A DNA stretch of 64,000 nt from Rhodoluna limnophila (GTDB lineage: Bacteria; Actinomycetota; Actinomycetes; Actinomycetales; Microbacteriaceae): positions 62,001 to 126,000 of the forward strand of contig CAMCXL010000003.1 of assembly GCA_945883505.1 (NCBI GenBank), read 5' to 3'. Both the position numbers and the translations under genes were made by a program. The notes under the pieces were generated by a model, which saw only the letters and a list, made by a program, of their open reading frames with translations, searched no databases and was not told the DNA's origin. This document shows, piece by piece, positions 12,404 to 20,635 of this stretch. Within the stretch, counting starts at the first letter, position 1, and each line of letters begins with the position of its first letter.

Positions 12404-13147
12404 GTGATGATTTTCTTGCTTCCGCCCTCCGAGTCAAAACAACCTGGCGGCAAAAGCTCAAAGCTTGAATTGAGCTTCCCAAGCCTTGATAAAACTCGCA
12501 GCTCAATTCGCAAAGCTCTTATTGAACTTTCCCAAAATCCAAAAGCTGCCGCTTCGGCACTAAAGCTTGGGCCCAAGCAATTGGGGGAGCTGCAGGTAAA
12601 TCTGGATCTTGCAAAACCTAAAACTATGCCGGCCATCGAGCGGTATACCGGGGTGCTCTATGACGCCTTGAAACTCAATGGCCTTTCTTCCGCGCAGCAA
12701 AAAAAGGCAATGCAGTCGGTTTTTATCCAGTCGTCATTATTCGGTTTGATTGGTGCCTTCGATCAGATTCCAAACTATCGACTATCTGCTGGGTCAAAGC
12801 TACCGGGAGTGAATCTTCGCGCTTTGTGGGCTACAGCCCACGAGGATCTTTGGTCGCAGTTTCGCAATCACACGGTAATTGACCTAAGGTCTAAGGCCTA
12901 CGCACAGCTTGCACCAATACCTGCTTGGATTAACTCCTTCGAGGTTGAGGTGGTAGCCGAGGATGCCAAGGGAATTTGGAAAGCACTGAATCATTTCAAT
13001 AAGCAGGCCAAGGGAAGTTTCATTAGGTCCTGTCTATCGACCGGGTCAAAGCTAAATAAACCAGAAGATCTTAAAGCGGTTGCGAGCCGGGTTGGATTGA
13101 AGCTCGAGCAGCAGGGTAAGGCTCTGCTACTTATTACTAACTCCTGA
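12404..13147 (+). CDS. yaaA: YaaA family peroxide-stress protein (DUF328)
   Basis: A 247-residue member of the YaaA/UPF0246 family, recognised by the N-terminal ILLPPSESK-like start (FLLPPSESKQPGGK), RYTGVLYDAL, and LIGAFDQIPNYRLSAGSKLPG. E. coli YaaA protects against hydrogen peroxide by limiting free iron and binds DNA; the role here is by family. Start is GTG 12404 or ATG 12407, with AAGGAC at 12388-12393. It follows atpC by 29 bases, and its 3' end overlaps the convergent membrane-protein gene by 21 bases. Confidence 0.85.
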   Translation: MMIFLLPPSESKQPGGKSSKLELSFPSLDKTRSSIRKALIELSQNPKAAASALKLGPKQLGELQVNLDLAKPKTMPAIERYTGVLYDALKLNGLSSAQQKKAMQSVFIQSSLFGLIGAFDQIPNYRLSAGSKLPGVNLRALWATAHEDLWSQFRNHTVIDLRSKAYAQLAPIPAWINSFEVEVVAEDAKGIWKALNHFNKQAKGSFIRSCLSTGSKLNKPEDLKAVASRVGLKLEQQGKALLLITNS

Positions 13148-14506
13148 GTCACCGTCGGGAAGTGGCATGATGCCAAAATCAGTTTCCTCAGGCAGTTGGA
13201 TTACTCCCTCGATAACTGCGATGACTGCACCAAACCAACCCTGATCATTAATCAAGATCCAGCCCGGAACCAACCAAACTTCTCCGCTGGCATCCCAGAC
13301 ACTCAATAGGGCTTTCTCGGCCTCAAGGATGGTCAGCGTAAGTGTTTGAGGTTCAGGCTGGGGTTCTGGCATCGACTCATCGCCAACACTTGAATCCCCG
13401 GCGGAACCTTCCGAGGGTGAGCTTTCGGTCCGAGTGTCGTCGGTTTTTACAAACGGCGCTGGCTCGCTAATAGCACGAGGTTGAAAGCGCTGGTAGTAAA
13501 TTCCAGAAGGTGATCCACTCCAGCGCCAGTCCGCCAGAAGGTCAACGGCGGATAGTGCAGAGATTGTGTCAAAGGTTCCCATAGCTTCAGCTGCAACTGA
13601 GTGACCTCCTGCATAGCTAAGCTCACCGGTTGAAGACCAACCTAGGTACCACTCGACATTGGTTGGTTGGCCATCAACATACATCGAAGCCGATGCGCTA
13701 ACGCCCCACTCCGAAGAGTCGATGCGGATCTGTTCTTTAGTGACTTCTAAACCGGTTGCGTTGAATACCTCAAGAGCCTTGGCTAGTGCCTCTGCTTCGG
13801 TGGGTAGCAATTCAGGAGTTGGTTGGAACTCGGTCCAGGTGGTGCAATTTCCATCGGCGTCAGTTTCCTCGCAGGAAGATTGTGGGAAAGCAATTGGGTT
13901 CGAGTAGTTCCAAGATGCGGTTCCTGACCACCAGAGAGAGATAACTGGATTTTCTCCGTCATAACCCCAAGGGTCATCGGACTGGCCAAAGAAATATCCA
14001 GGGTTGGTTTCTGCAAAATCTGGATACTTCTTGATTGATCCCTCAACACCAAATACATTAGCTACGTTTTTTAGGACCTCTTCCGGTGTGGACTGGCGGA
14101 CCAGCTTATAGACCTCTCCGGAGCCTGACTCATCAGAAAGATTTGGACCCGGGAGAAACTCAAAGTAGTTGAAAGGCATCATCATTTTGTCCGACCCAGC
14201 ATCCAGCTGGGCGGCAGCTGATTCTGAGTTTCTTGCACCCTGCATGCCCGACAGCTGGATTAGTGGTTGCGGGGTAGAGGTAATAACCAAGGCAACCGCA
14301 ACCGCCGCAGCCGAGCCACCAACTGCCAAGCCAACGCTGGCGCGCCTTAGGTTTTGGCTAAGTAGCTCAAAGCGATCTCTTAGATTGAGGCGATTTTCTC
14401 CGGCAATGGCTTCGGCTATCAAGTTTTCGCTTAGCTTTGGCGGGGTTTGCCTAAGAGCAGGGTCGGCCTTTGCTAGCCGCTGGTCGAGTTCGTCTTTTTC
14501 GGTCAT
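13127..14506 (-). CDS. Single-pass membrane protein next to ECF sigma factor, probable anti-sigma
   Basis: A 459-residue protein not matched to a named family. Residues 1-52 are polar (cytoplasmic side expected), 53-77 form one membrane helix (ASVGLAVGGSAAAVAVAL), and about 80-459 form a large acidic, Trp/Tyr-rich outer region with a Ser/Pro/Glu-rich linker near 355-392. It starts 33 bases after the ECF sigma gene on the same strand. That architecture and context fit a membrane anti-sigma or signal sensor. The cytoplasmic part lacks the H-x3-C-x2-C zinc motif of ZAS anti-sigma factors. Two Cys, about ten residues apart, occur in the outer part. The function is inferred from context. Confidence 0.6.
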   Translation of the reverse strand: MTEKDELDQRLAKADPALRQTPPKLSENLIAEAIAGENRLNLRDRFELLSQNLRRASVGLAVGGSAAAVAVALVITSTPQPLIQLSGMQGARNSESAAAQLDAGSDKMMMPFNYFEFLPGPNLSDESGSGEVYKLVRQSTPEEVLKNVANVFGVEGSIKKYPDFAETNPGYFFGQSDDPWGYDGENPVISLWWSGTASWNYSNPIAFPQSSCEETDADGNCTTWTEFQPTPELLPTEAEALAKALEVFNATGLEVTKEQIRIDSSEWGVSASASMYVDGQPTNVEWYLGWSSTGELSYAGGHSVAAEAMGTFDTISALSAVDLLADWRWSGSPSGIYYQRFQPRAISEPAPFVKTDDTRTESSPSEGSAGDSSVGDESMPEPQPEPQTLTLTILEAEKALLSVWDASGEVWLVPGWILINDQGWFGAVIAVIEGVIQLPEETDFGIMPLPDGDSGVSNK

Positions 14507-14539
14507 ATATGGTTTATGTCCCGATGGGTGAGGATGTGT

Positions 14540-15019
14540 CTAGGAATCCGAAGAAAGATTGGCTTTCAACTGGTTGCGGGCTTTTGCTAGCCGCTGAGTG
14601 AAGGCATTGGGGCTAATTTCGAAGACCCGAGCGGCGTCTTGGTTGCTAAGTCCTTCGAATGCGGTCAGCGAAATAGCCTCGCGCTCGAAGCTACTGAGCT
14701 TTTTCCAGGCTTTTGACAGGCTGAGGTCCGCAACTGCAATGTCCTCAGGCGATGGGGCGAAATCGCTTGGCCTGAAGCGCTCTAGGAATGATTGCTCGCT
14801 GCGGATGGCCCTTCGGTGATTTGAGATCACAAAACCGGCGATTCGATATAGCCAGGCTAGTTCAAACCCCTTGGGCGCTTGAGTTCTTTTGCGCCAGGCT
14901 ATTTCGAAAACTCTCGAGGCAAGTTCCTCAACATCGGACCGGTCGCAGCGACGAATGAGGTACCCAGAGATTTGTGGAAGGAATCCCCGATACAGGTTAG
15001 TGAATTCTTCTGGGGACAC
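14540..15019 (-). CDS. ECF-type RNA polymerase sigma factor
   Basis: A 159-residue sigma-70 family protein of the extracytoplasmic-function size class. Region 2 covers about residues 8-75 (YLIRRCDRSDVEELASRVFEI), and region 4 with its helix-turn-helix covers about 105-155 (FEREAISLTAFEGLSNQDAA, ending NAFTQRLAKARNQL). The start is GTG 15019, ten bases beyond the tag stop, with only a weak GGGG upstream, so translation probably depends on the preceding gene. The downstream membrane protein is its likely regulator. Being last but one in an ogt-tag run, it may be made together with DNA alkylation repair enzymes. Confidence 0.85.
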   Translation of the reverse strand: MSPEEFTNLYRGFLPQISGYLIRRCDRSDVEELASRVFEIAWRKRTQAPKGFELAWLYRIAGFVISNHRRAIRSEQSFLERFRPSDFAPSPEDIAVADLSLSKAWKKLSSFEREAISLTAFEGLSNQDAARVFEISPNAFTQRLAKARNQLKANLSSDS

Positions 15020-15028
15020 GCCCCAAGT

Positions 15029-15616
15029 CTAAACCTTGAGTTGGTTTCTTCTGAAGCAACCCGGAGCGTGGTCATTTACCATTCCGATGGCCTGCATCAG
15101 GGCGTAGACCGTGGTTGGCCCAACAAAAGAAAACCCAAGTTTTCTAAGTTCTCGGCTTAGGTTTTCGGATTCATCACTTTTGGCAACCACTTCAAAGCTT
15201 TGAGCAGAAGCTCGCCTGGTTTTTATGGCAGGGGCATGGGACCAGATGATTTCTGAAAGCGGCCGATCAAGACTTAGGCAGAGCTTGGCATTTGCAATGG
15301 CTGCTGTGATTTTTGCACGGTTTCGAATAATGTCTTCATTTTGCATGAGGCGCTCGATGTCTTGCTCGGTCAGCTTAGCTACCTTCTTGATTTCAAAACC
15401 ACGAAACGCTTTTCTAAAACCCTCACGCCTTTTCAGGATTGTGATCCAGGACAATCCAGCCTGGAAGCCTTCAAGGCAGAGGCGCTCAAATAGCTCGTCA
15501 TCGCCCAACACTGGAACTGCCCATTCGGTGTCGTGATACTGAATGTATAGCGGGTCATTTTTTGGCCAGCTACAGCGCGTTAGGCCGTCGGCATATTTTG
15601 TGACTAGGTCGCTCAA
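15029..15616 (-). CDS. tag: DNA-3-methyladenine glycosylase I
   Basis: Excises 3-methyladenine from alkylated DNA. The 195-residue protein has the family core RCSWPKNDPLYIQYHDTEW, FERLCLEGFQAGLSW, and the C-terminal VNDHAPGC. The zinc ligands known from E. coli TAG are all present: Cys15, the His in QYHD, and the C-terminal H-x3-C pair. The start is TTG 15616, interlocked with the ogt stop (TTGA, four bases shared), so the two repair genes are translationally coupled. Confidence 0.94.
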   Translation of the reverse strand: MSDLVTKYADGLTRCSWPKNDPLYIQYHDTEWAVPVLGDDELFERLCLEGFQAGLSWITILKRREGFRKAFRGFEIKKVAKLTEQDIERLMQNEDIIRNRAKITAAIANAKLCLSLDRPLSEIIWSHAPAIKTRRASAQSFEVVAKSDESENLSRELRKLGFSFVGPTTVYALMQAIGMVNDHAPGCFRRNQLKV

Positions 15617-16101
15617 TCTAAAAACTCAATACCCTCGTGATTTAGTAGCCAAGCCTTGGTCTTAATTCCTTCACCACCGGTGAATCCAGTTATCTTGCCG
15701 GTAGAACCAAGCACCCGGTGACAACCCACCACAAGCGGTGTTGGGTTTGATCCGACCGCAGCCCCAACTGCGCGCGAAGCCAGAGGTTTTCCAAGCTTGG
15801 CCGCAATTTCTCCATAGCTTATGGTTTTACCCAACGGTAACTTGGCTATTTCTTTCCAGACCGCCTTTTGGAACTCGGTTCCAGAAACCTCGAGGGGTAA
15901 AGAAAAGCGCGATAGCTTGCCGGAGAAGTATTGTTCGAACTGTTTTTGAGCTAGGTCAAAAATCTTGGCTTGGCCTTGCGGCTTGGCTTTTATGCCAAGC
16001 TCAACCCGAATCAGTTTCTCACCCTGCGCAATCAGGGTGATAGGACCAATCGGCGAGGAAATGGTGGTGACGGCCTTCGGAGGTAGCTTCATGGGATTCA
16101 T
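15613..16101 (-). CDS. ogt: Methylated-DNA--[protein]-cysteine S-methyltransferase
   Basis: Suicide repair protein that takes the methyl group from O6-methylguanine onto its active cysteine. The 162-residue protein has the C-terminal DNA-binding domain with GKTISYGEIAAKLGKP, the arginine finger Arg110 (LASRAVGAA), and the active Cys127. The usual PCHR tetrapeptide reads GCHR here (VVGCHRVLG): the catalytic Cys-His-Arg is intact but the preceding Pro is Gly. It is the first gene of the run ogt-tag-sigma-membrane protein. Confidence 0.9.
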   Translation of the reverse strand: MNPMKLPPKAVTTISSPIGPITLIAQGEKLIRVELGIKAKPQGQAKIFDLAQKQFEQYFSGKLSRFSLPLEVSGTEFQKAVWKEIAKLPLGKTISYGEIAAKLGKPLASRAVGAAVGSNPTPLVVGCHRVLGSTGKITGFTGGEGIKTKAWLLNHEGIEFLD

Positions 16102-16145
16102 TTTCCCCTATAAGGCTTGAGGTATTTGGAATCTCGAGGAAATGT

Positions 16146-16182
16146 GGAAAACCCCCAAGCCCGAAGAGCTTGAGGGTTTTCC
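16146..16182 (-). terminator. Rho-independent terminator of the 16196-17695 aminotransferase gene
   Basis: Arms 16146-16160 (GGAAAACCCCCAAGC) and 16168-16182 (GCTTGAGGGTTTTCC) pair over 15 positions with one mismatch around a 7-base loop. On the minus strand the stem ends in GGGGGTTTT, giving a U-run. It lies 14 bases past the aminotransferase stop and before ogt, so it separates the two minus-strand units. The A-rich other side makes it possibly bidirectional. Confidence 0.85.
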
Positions 16183-16195
16183 AACAATCAAAGTT

Positions 16196-17695
16196 CTAGA
16201 ACTTCTTCATGGCTGGAGTCAAAACGCGCCTAAGCATCTGCTCGAGCTCATCGAACTCTTTGGGCCCAATCGTTAGCGGCGGGGCCAGCTGTATCACAGG
16301 GTTGCCTCGGTCGTCGGCGCGGGCGTAGAGGCCCTCCTTAAGCATGGCGCTAGCCAAATAGCCGCGCAGCAACTTCTCAGCCTCTGGAGGGCTAAAGGTC
16401 TGCTTGGTGGCTTTGTCTTTTACTAGTTCGATTGCAAAGAAGTAACCATCGCCACGAACGTTTCCAACGATTGGAAGATCGTAGAGCTTTTCCAGGGTCT
16501 TTCTAAACTTGGCAGAGTTTCTTGCCACGTTTCCAACCAGGTCTTCTTCGTCAAAGACGTCAAGGTTTTCTAGTGCCACGGCACAAGCAACCGGGTGAGC
16601 TGCGAAAGTGTAACCGTGGGCCAGGATGTTGGTTCCGGTCTTGAATGGCTCAAACAGCCTCTCGGTAATAATTAGTGCACCGAGCGGCTGGTAGGAAGAG
16701 GTGATTCCCTTGGCGGTGACCATCATATCCGGCACGATGCCGTACTTCTCACAAGCAAACATGGTCCCGGCTCGTCCGTAGCCGGTGATGGTTTCGTCGG
16801 CTACCAATAGCACGTCGTATTTGTCGCAGATCTCACGAAGTCGCTGCCAGTAAATTGGGGGAGCCGTGAAACAGCCACCGGAGTTTTGGATTGGCTCGGC
16901 GTAAAGTGCTGCAACGGTATCTGGATCTTCGAACAGAATCATTTCTTCGGCGCGGTTGGCAGCCCAGAGTGCAAACTCTTCCTCGGTTTTGAATTGTCCG
17001 GGAGCTCGGTACCAGTTGGTGTTTGGAATTCTAAAAGTTGAAGGAACCAGCGGTTCGAACATCTTTTTCATCGCCGGGATACCGGTGATTGAAAGTGCTC
17101 CCTGGCTGGTGCCGTGGTAGGCCACATGCCGAGAAATAACTTTGTGCTTGGTTGGCTTGCCGGTCATTTTGAAGAACTGCTTGGCAATCTTCCAAGCGGT
17201 CTCAACTGCTTCACCACCTCCGGTGGTGAAAAAGACACGGTTTAGGTTCTTTGGAGCGTAGGACAGAAGTCTTTCGGCCAATTCGATAGCCCTCGGATGA
17301 GCAAAAGACCAGAGTGGGAAAAAGTCCAGCTCTTGCATTTGCTTGGAAGCTGCCTCGGCGTAGCGAACTCGACCGTGTCCAGCGTTTACCGAGAACAGAC
17401 CAGAGAGGCCATCAAAATACTTATTACCGTTGACATCAAAGATGTGGTGACCGGAAGCTCTTGCGATGATGGGCATGTCTTTGGTATCGAAGGTGCTGTG
17501 ACGAGTGAAGTGCATCCAGAGGTGCGCCTTGGCAGATTTTTGCAGCATGGCTGGGGTGATCTTGGTTCCGGCTTTTCTAGCCGCCACTAGTGGCAGTTGG
17601 ATGCTGGAAGCCGGCTTTATCTTCCTAGCGGTTGATTTGATTAGGGATTTGATTCCCGCAACCAGTTTCTTAGCTTTGCCTTGAGCTGCTGACAT
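16196..17695 (-). CDS. Class III aminotransferase, probable putrescine/omega-amino acid:pyruvate type
   Basis: PLP-dependent fold type I enzyme of 499 residues. The pattern GLSGLFSVNAGHGR, the aspartate in VADETITGYGRAGTMF, and the PLP lysine Lys329 (VTAKGITSS) identify a class III omega-aminotransferase. It is divergent from a gamma-aminobutyraldehyde dehydrogenase gene, so the likely substrate is putrescine, giving 4-aminobutanal; pyruvate as acceptor (SpuC-like) is inferred. An unusual N-terminal extension of about 50 residues, rich in Lys and Ala and partly amphipathic, precedes the conserved domain. The start seems right because AAGGAA lies eight bases before this ATG. Confidence 0.85.
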   Translation of the reverse strand: MSAAQGKAKKLVAGIKSLIKSTARKIKPASSIQLPLVAARKAGTKITPAMLQKSAKAHLWMHFTRHSTFDTKDMPIIARASGHHIFDVNGNKYFDGLSGLFSVNAGHGRVRYAEAASKQMQELDFFPLWSFAHPRAIELAERLLSYAPKNLNRVFFTTGGGEAVETAWKIAKQFFKMTGKPTKHKVISRHVAYHGTSQGALSITGIPAMKKMFEPLVPSTFRIPNTNWYRAPGQFKTEEEFALWAANRAEEMILFEDPDTVAALYAEPIQNSGGCFTAPPIYWQRLREICDKYDVLLVADETITGYGRAGTMFACEKYGIVPDMMVTAKGITSSYQPLGALIITERLFEPFKTGTNILAHGYTFAAHPVACAVALENLDVFDEEDLVGNVARNSAKFRKTLEKLYDLPIVGNVRGDGYFFAIELVKDKATKQTFSPPEAEKLLRGYLASAMLKEGLYARADDRGNPVIQLAPPLTIGPKEFDELEQMLRRVLTPAMKKF

Positions 17696-17881
17696 TTCTA
17701 GGTTCCTTCATTCTCGCTCGGGGACAAAAACAGCCAAGTCCTCGAACATTGCTTGGAATAAAGTCTAAGACCGGATTGGCTAGGATTTCGACGCCAAATC
17801 ACCGGTTCCTTGCCCTTCGGGGCCGCAATAATCCTGGCAACTGTGGCCCATTTGTGGGGGTTAGAATTTTGCAATGGAATA

Positions 17882-17901
17882 ATCCAACAGAGCTGTTGGA
17901 T
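17882..17901. promoter_or_regulatory. Palindromic operator candidate before aminobutyraldehyde dehydrogenase
   Basis: ATCCAACAG, spacer AG, CTGTTGGAT: a perfect 9-bp inverted repeat ending 19 bases before the dehydrogenase ATG. It lies within the 225-base divergent region shared with the aminotransferase. The left arm overlaps AATAAT (17878-17883), a possible -10. The size and symmetry suit a dimeric regulator. The 9-mer ATAATCCAA (17879-17887) recurs in front of potD. Apart from this, the 225-base region holds nothing that I recognise. Confidence 0.55.
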
Positions 17902-17920
17902 AGACATAGGGAGTTAGCAA

Positions 17921-19357
17921 ATGGCAGTCAAAGAACTAAAAAACTTCATCAACGGTCAATACGTTGCCGCTAAGGGGTCGGAGCGATCTGACGTTATCAA
18001 CCCGGCAAACGGCCAAACCTATGCCACGGCAGCGGTTTCCTCAGACGCCGATGTTGACATGGCTTATAAGGCGGCCGAGAAAGCGTTCGAGGTTTGGTCA
18101 AATTTCACTCCTTCCGAGCGTCAGCTAGCACTTTTTCGAATTGCCGACTCACTTGCTGCCCGCGCCGAAGAAGCAGCCGATGTTGAATCAGAGAACACCG
18201 GTAAGCCAAGACCAACTCTGGTTGAGTATGAAATGGATCCAAGCGTTGACCAGATTCGGTTCTTTGCTGGTGCTGCTAGAAACTTAGAAGGCCGCGCAAC
18301 CGCTGAGTACGCCAGAGATCACACATCTTCTATTCGTCGTGAGCCAATTGGAGTCATCGGTCAGGTAACTCCTTGGAACTACCCATTGAACATGGCGGTT
18401 TGGAAATTTGCTCCAGCCTTAGCGGCTGGAAACACAATTGTTTTGAAGCCTTCTGACACAACCCCGGTTTCGACTTTGCTGTTGGCTGAAATTGCAGCCG
18501 AGCATCTGCCACCGGGAGTATTCAACGTTGTCACCGGTAACCGTGACACCGGGCGTGCTCTAATCGAGCACGAGATTCCCCAGATGGTTTCGATTACCGG
18601 TTCGGTTCGTGCCGGAATGGAAGTTGCCAAGGCTGCCTCGGCTGATGTTAAGAAGGTTCACCTAGAACTTGGTGGAAAGGCTCCGGTAATTGTATTTGCC
18701 GATGCTGACCTTCAAAAAGCTGCTGCGCAGATTGTTGTTGCCGGATACTTTAACGCCGGTCAAGACTGCACCGCTGCAACCCGAATCTTGGTTCAAGAAA
18801 GCGTGCACGATGAGTTCCTAAAGATTCTGGTCGCCGAAGTGAAAGCTAACGCAATCACTGGAAACCCAAGTCGCGATGACATCTTGTTTGGTCCGGTAAA
18901 CAACGCGAATCAGCTCGAGCGAGTCAAGGGCTTTATTGATCGCCTTCCCGGCCACGCCAACCTAGAAACCGGTGGCGTTCAGGTCGGTACCGAGGGTTAC
19001 TTCTTGGAGGCAACTGTTTTGTCGGGACTCAAGCAGCAAGATGAGCACATCCAGTCCGAAATCTTTGGACCGGTTATTACTGTTCAGAAGTTCAAGGATG
19101 CCGACGAGGCCCTAAGAAACGCCAACGACGTGAAGTACGGTCTGGCATCGAGTGTCTGGACTAAGGATCACACCACTGCAATGCGCTTTAGCAAGGGACT
19201 GAACTTTGGTTGCGTGTGGATCAACACCCACATCCCACTTGCTGCCGAAATGCCTCACGGTGGTTTCCGGCACTCTGGGTACGGAAAAGATCTATCGATG
19301 TACGGCTTCGAGGACTACACCCGCATCAAGCACGTCATGAGCTACATCGGGGACTAA
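17921..19357 (+). CDS. Gamma-aminobutyraldehyde dehydrogenase
   Basis: NAD-dependent aldehyde dehydrogenase of 478 residues, of the subgroup that oxidises 4-aminobutanal to GABA. The catalytic Cys283 is in GQDCTAATR and the general base Glu249 in LELGGKAP. The nucleotide-binding segment QVTPWNYPLNMAVWK is present, and the C-terminus EMPHGGFRHSGYGKD is typical of aminobutyraldehyde/betaine aldehyde dehydrogenases. AGGGAG precedes the ATG. It is divergent from the aminotransferase that would supply its substrate. It might also serve succinate semialdehyde, since no gabD is present in the window. Confidence 0.88.
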   Translation: MAVKELKNFINGQYVAAKGSERSDVINPANGQTYATAAVSSDADVDMAYKAAEKAFEVWSNFTPSERQLALFRIADSLAARAEEAADVESENTGKPRPTLVEYEMDPSVDQIRFFAGAARNLEGRATAEYARDHTSSIRREPIGVIGQVTPWNYPLNMAVWKFAPALAAGNTIVLKPSDTTPVSTLLLAEIAAEHLPPGVFNVVTGNRDTGRALIEHEIPQMVSITGSVRAGMEVAKAASADVKKVHLELGGKAPVIVFADADLQKAAAQIVVAGYFNAGQDCTAATRILVQESVHDEFLKILVAEVKANAITGNPSRDDILFGPVNNANQLERVKGFIDRLPGHANLETGGVQVGTEGYFLEATVLSGLKQQDEHIQSEIFGPVITVQKFKDADEALRNANDVKYGLASSVWTKDHTTAMRFSKGLNFGCVWINTHIPLAAEMPHGGFRHSGYGKDLSMYGFEDYTRIKHVMSYIGD

Positions 19358-19379
19358 TCCACAGTTAGCAAAACTTTCA

Positions 19380-19414
19380 CTAAACCTGCCTGATTCTCAG
19401 GCAGGTTTAGTTTT
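19380..19414 (+). terminator. Rho-independent terminator after the dehydrogenase
   Basis: A perfect 14-bp stem CTAAACCTGCCTGA (19380-19393), loop TTC, TCAGGCAGGTTTAG (19397-19410), followed by TTTT (19411-19414). It is a textbook intrinsic terminator. The next start codon (ATG 19415) begins immediately after the T-run, so the hairpin is also the entire upstream region of the FtsK-like gene. Confidence 0.92.
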
Positions 19415-20635
19415 ATGCAGCTTATTTGGTACCTACCGTCGCTGATCATTGGTCTAACCGTTGGATTCTACAGCGGATACTGGCAGCTTGCCCTGGTGAG
19501 TATCCTCATGGCGTCTTTGATGCTTGGCTTTCAGGTCTATCGAAATCGCTATCCGCAGTTTGAAACAAGCTCTAGTGTTTTTCTCTCGGCAAGTCAGGTT
19601 GCGATCAGTGACCGTGTGCTTCCTAGGTTTGAGTTGTTTTGGAAAAAGCAGTGGCATGAATTACTGCTGGCGCATTTTCAGGCTCGCCAGGCTCCTGATT
19701 TTTTGAGCCAGCTGCTGGTGCAAAAAAGTGTCGAAGGTTTTTGGAATAAGCCAAGTTCTGAGCTAGCGCTCTGGCTCGGTGCCAGTAGCTCGAGAGAAGT
19801 GAGTGTTGATCTGGCAACCGAGGGCCCCCACCTATTGATTGTTGGCCCAACCGGATCAGGGAAGTCCGAGCTTCTAAAGCTAATGCTTGGATCACTTCTG
19901 GAAAATCAACGCGTCGAGCTTGTGCTGTTTGATTTCAAGGGTGGTGCAACTTTGGAACAGTTCGTAACGGCTGCGGTTGGTATGGGTACCGATTTGGATG
20001 CTCGCGGCTCTGAGAAACTTTTTGACTATATTCAGGCTGAGTTAGCATCCAGAGAGAAACTCTTTGCAGCACGAAAAGTATCAGAACTTAGGCAATTCAA
20101 CTTGCTCGGGGAACCACTGCAACCAATAGTTTTGGTCATCGATGAGTTTGCTGCCTGTTTAGCAACTGGACCGAAGGCATCAAGTTGTGTTGAGAATGTC
20201 TTGGCTCGGGGCAGATCGCTTGGGGTCTACTTGATTGCCGCATCCCAGTCGCTGACCGGCATTTCCCGGTCGTTTTTAACAAACCTCCGGGCAAGAATCG
20301 CGATGGGAAGTTCTGACCCAATTGATTTTGTTCAGCTCGGGATTAGCCCAACCAAATCGAGCCTGCCCGCGGTTCAAGGCTTTGCTCAGGCTGTTTTACT
20401 TACCCCCGCGAGAGCGGCTGAGGGCTTTTATTTTCCGCTTGGGTTTAGGCCAGAGCCGAAGCCAGTGACTTTGACGGAAGCTGGTGAGCCACCGCGACCG
20501 GTTCGTTCACAATTGCTCCGTCAAATGTATTCAGGCCCAGAGCCAGAGACGAATCTGCCTTTAGAGCAGTCTTCCAGCCCAGATTCGCAATTGCTTTCAC
20601 GTATGGAAGGGTTGCGTTGGTCAGGGCATAGGTAG
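19415..20635 (+). CDS. Stand-alone membrane FtsK/SpoIIIE (EccC-like) ATPase
   Basis: A 406-residue protein with two closely spaced N-terminal membrane helices (about 3-40) and one FtsK/SpoIIIE-type ATPase domain: Walker A GPTGSGKS (144-151), LVLFDFKGGATLEQF, Walker B LVIDEFAA, and the AASQS sensor. The DFKGGAT element resembles EccC ATPases of type VII secretion and FtsK relatives. A true FtsK is encoded separately at 51460, and no WXG100, EccB, EccD or mycosin gene is nearby. An in-frame TGA at 19391 leaves ATG 19415 as the only start; no Shine-Dalgarno is seen. The last 63 codons lie opposite ald. Substrate and role are unknown. Confidence 0.75.
   Translation: MQLIWYLPSLIIGLTVGFYSGYWQLALVSILMASLMLGFQVYRNRYPQFETSSSVFLSASQVAISDRVLPRFELFWKKQWHELLLAHFQARQAPDFLSQLLVQKSVEGFWNKPSSELALWLGASSSREVSVDLATEGPHLLIVGPTGSGKSELLKLMLGSLLENQRVELVLFDFKGGATLEQFVTAAVGMGTDLDARGSEKLFDYIQAELASREKLFAARKVSELRQFNLLGEPLQPIVLVIDEFAACLATGPKASSCVENVLARGRSLGVYLIAASQSLTGISRSFLTNLRARIAMGSSDPIDFVQLGISPTKSSLPAVQGFAQAVLLTPARAAEGFYFPLGFRPEPKPVTLTEAGEPPRPVRSQLLRQMYSGPEPETNLPLEQSSSPDSQLLSRMEGLRWSGHR

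Noticed and set aside
17754..17882. Direct repeat TGGAATAA at 17754 and 17875 as a second operator pair
   Set aside because: Eight matching bases 121 bases apart in an AT-richer intergenic region can easily be chance, and the first copy shows no symmetry.
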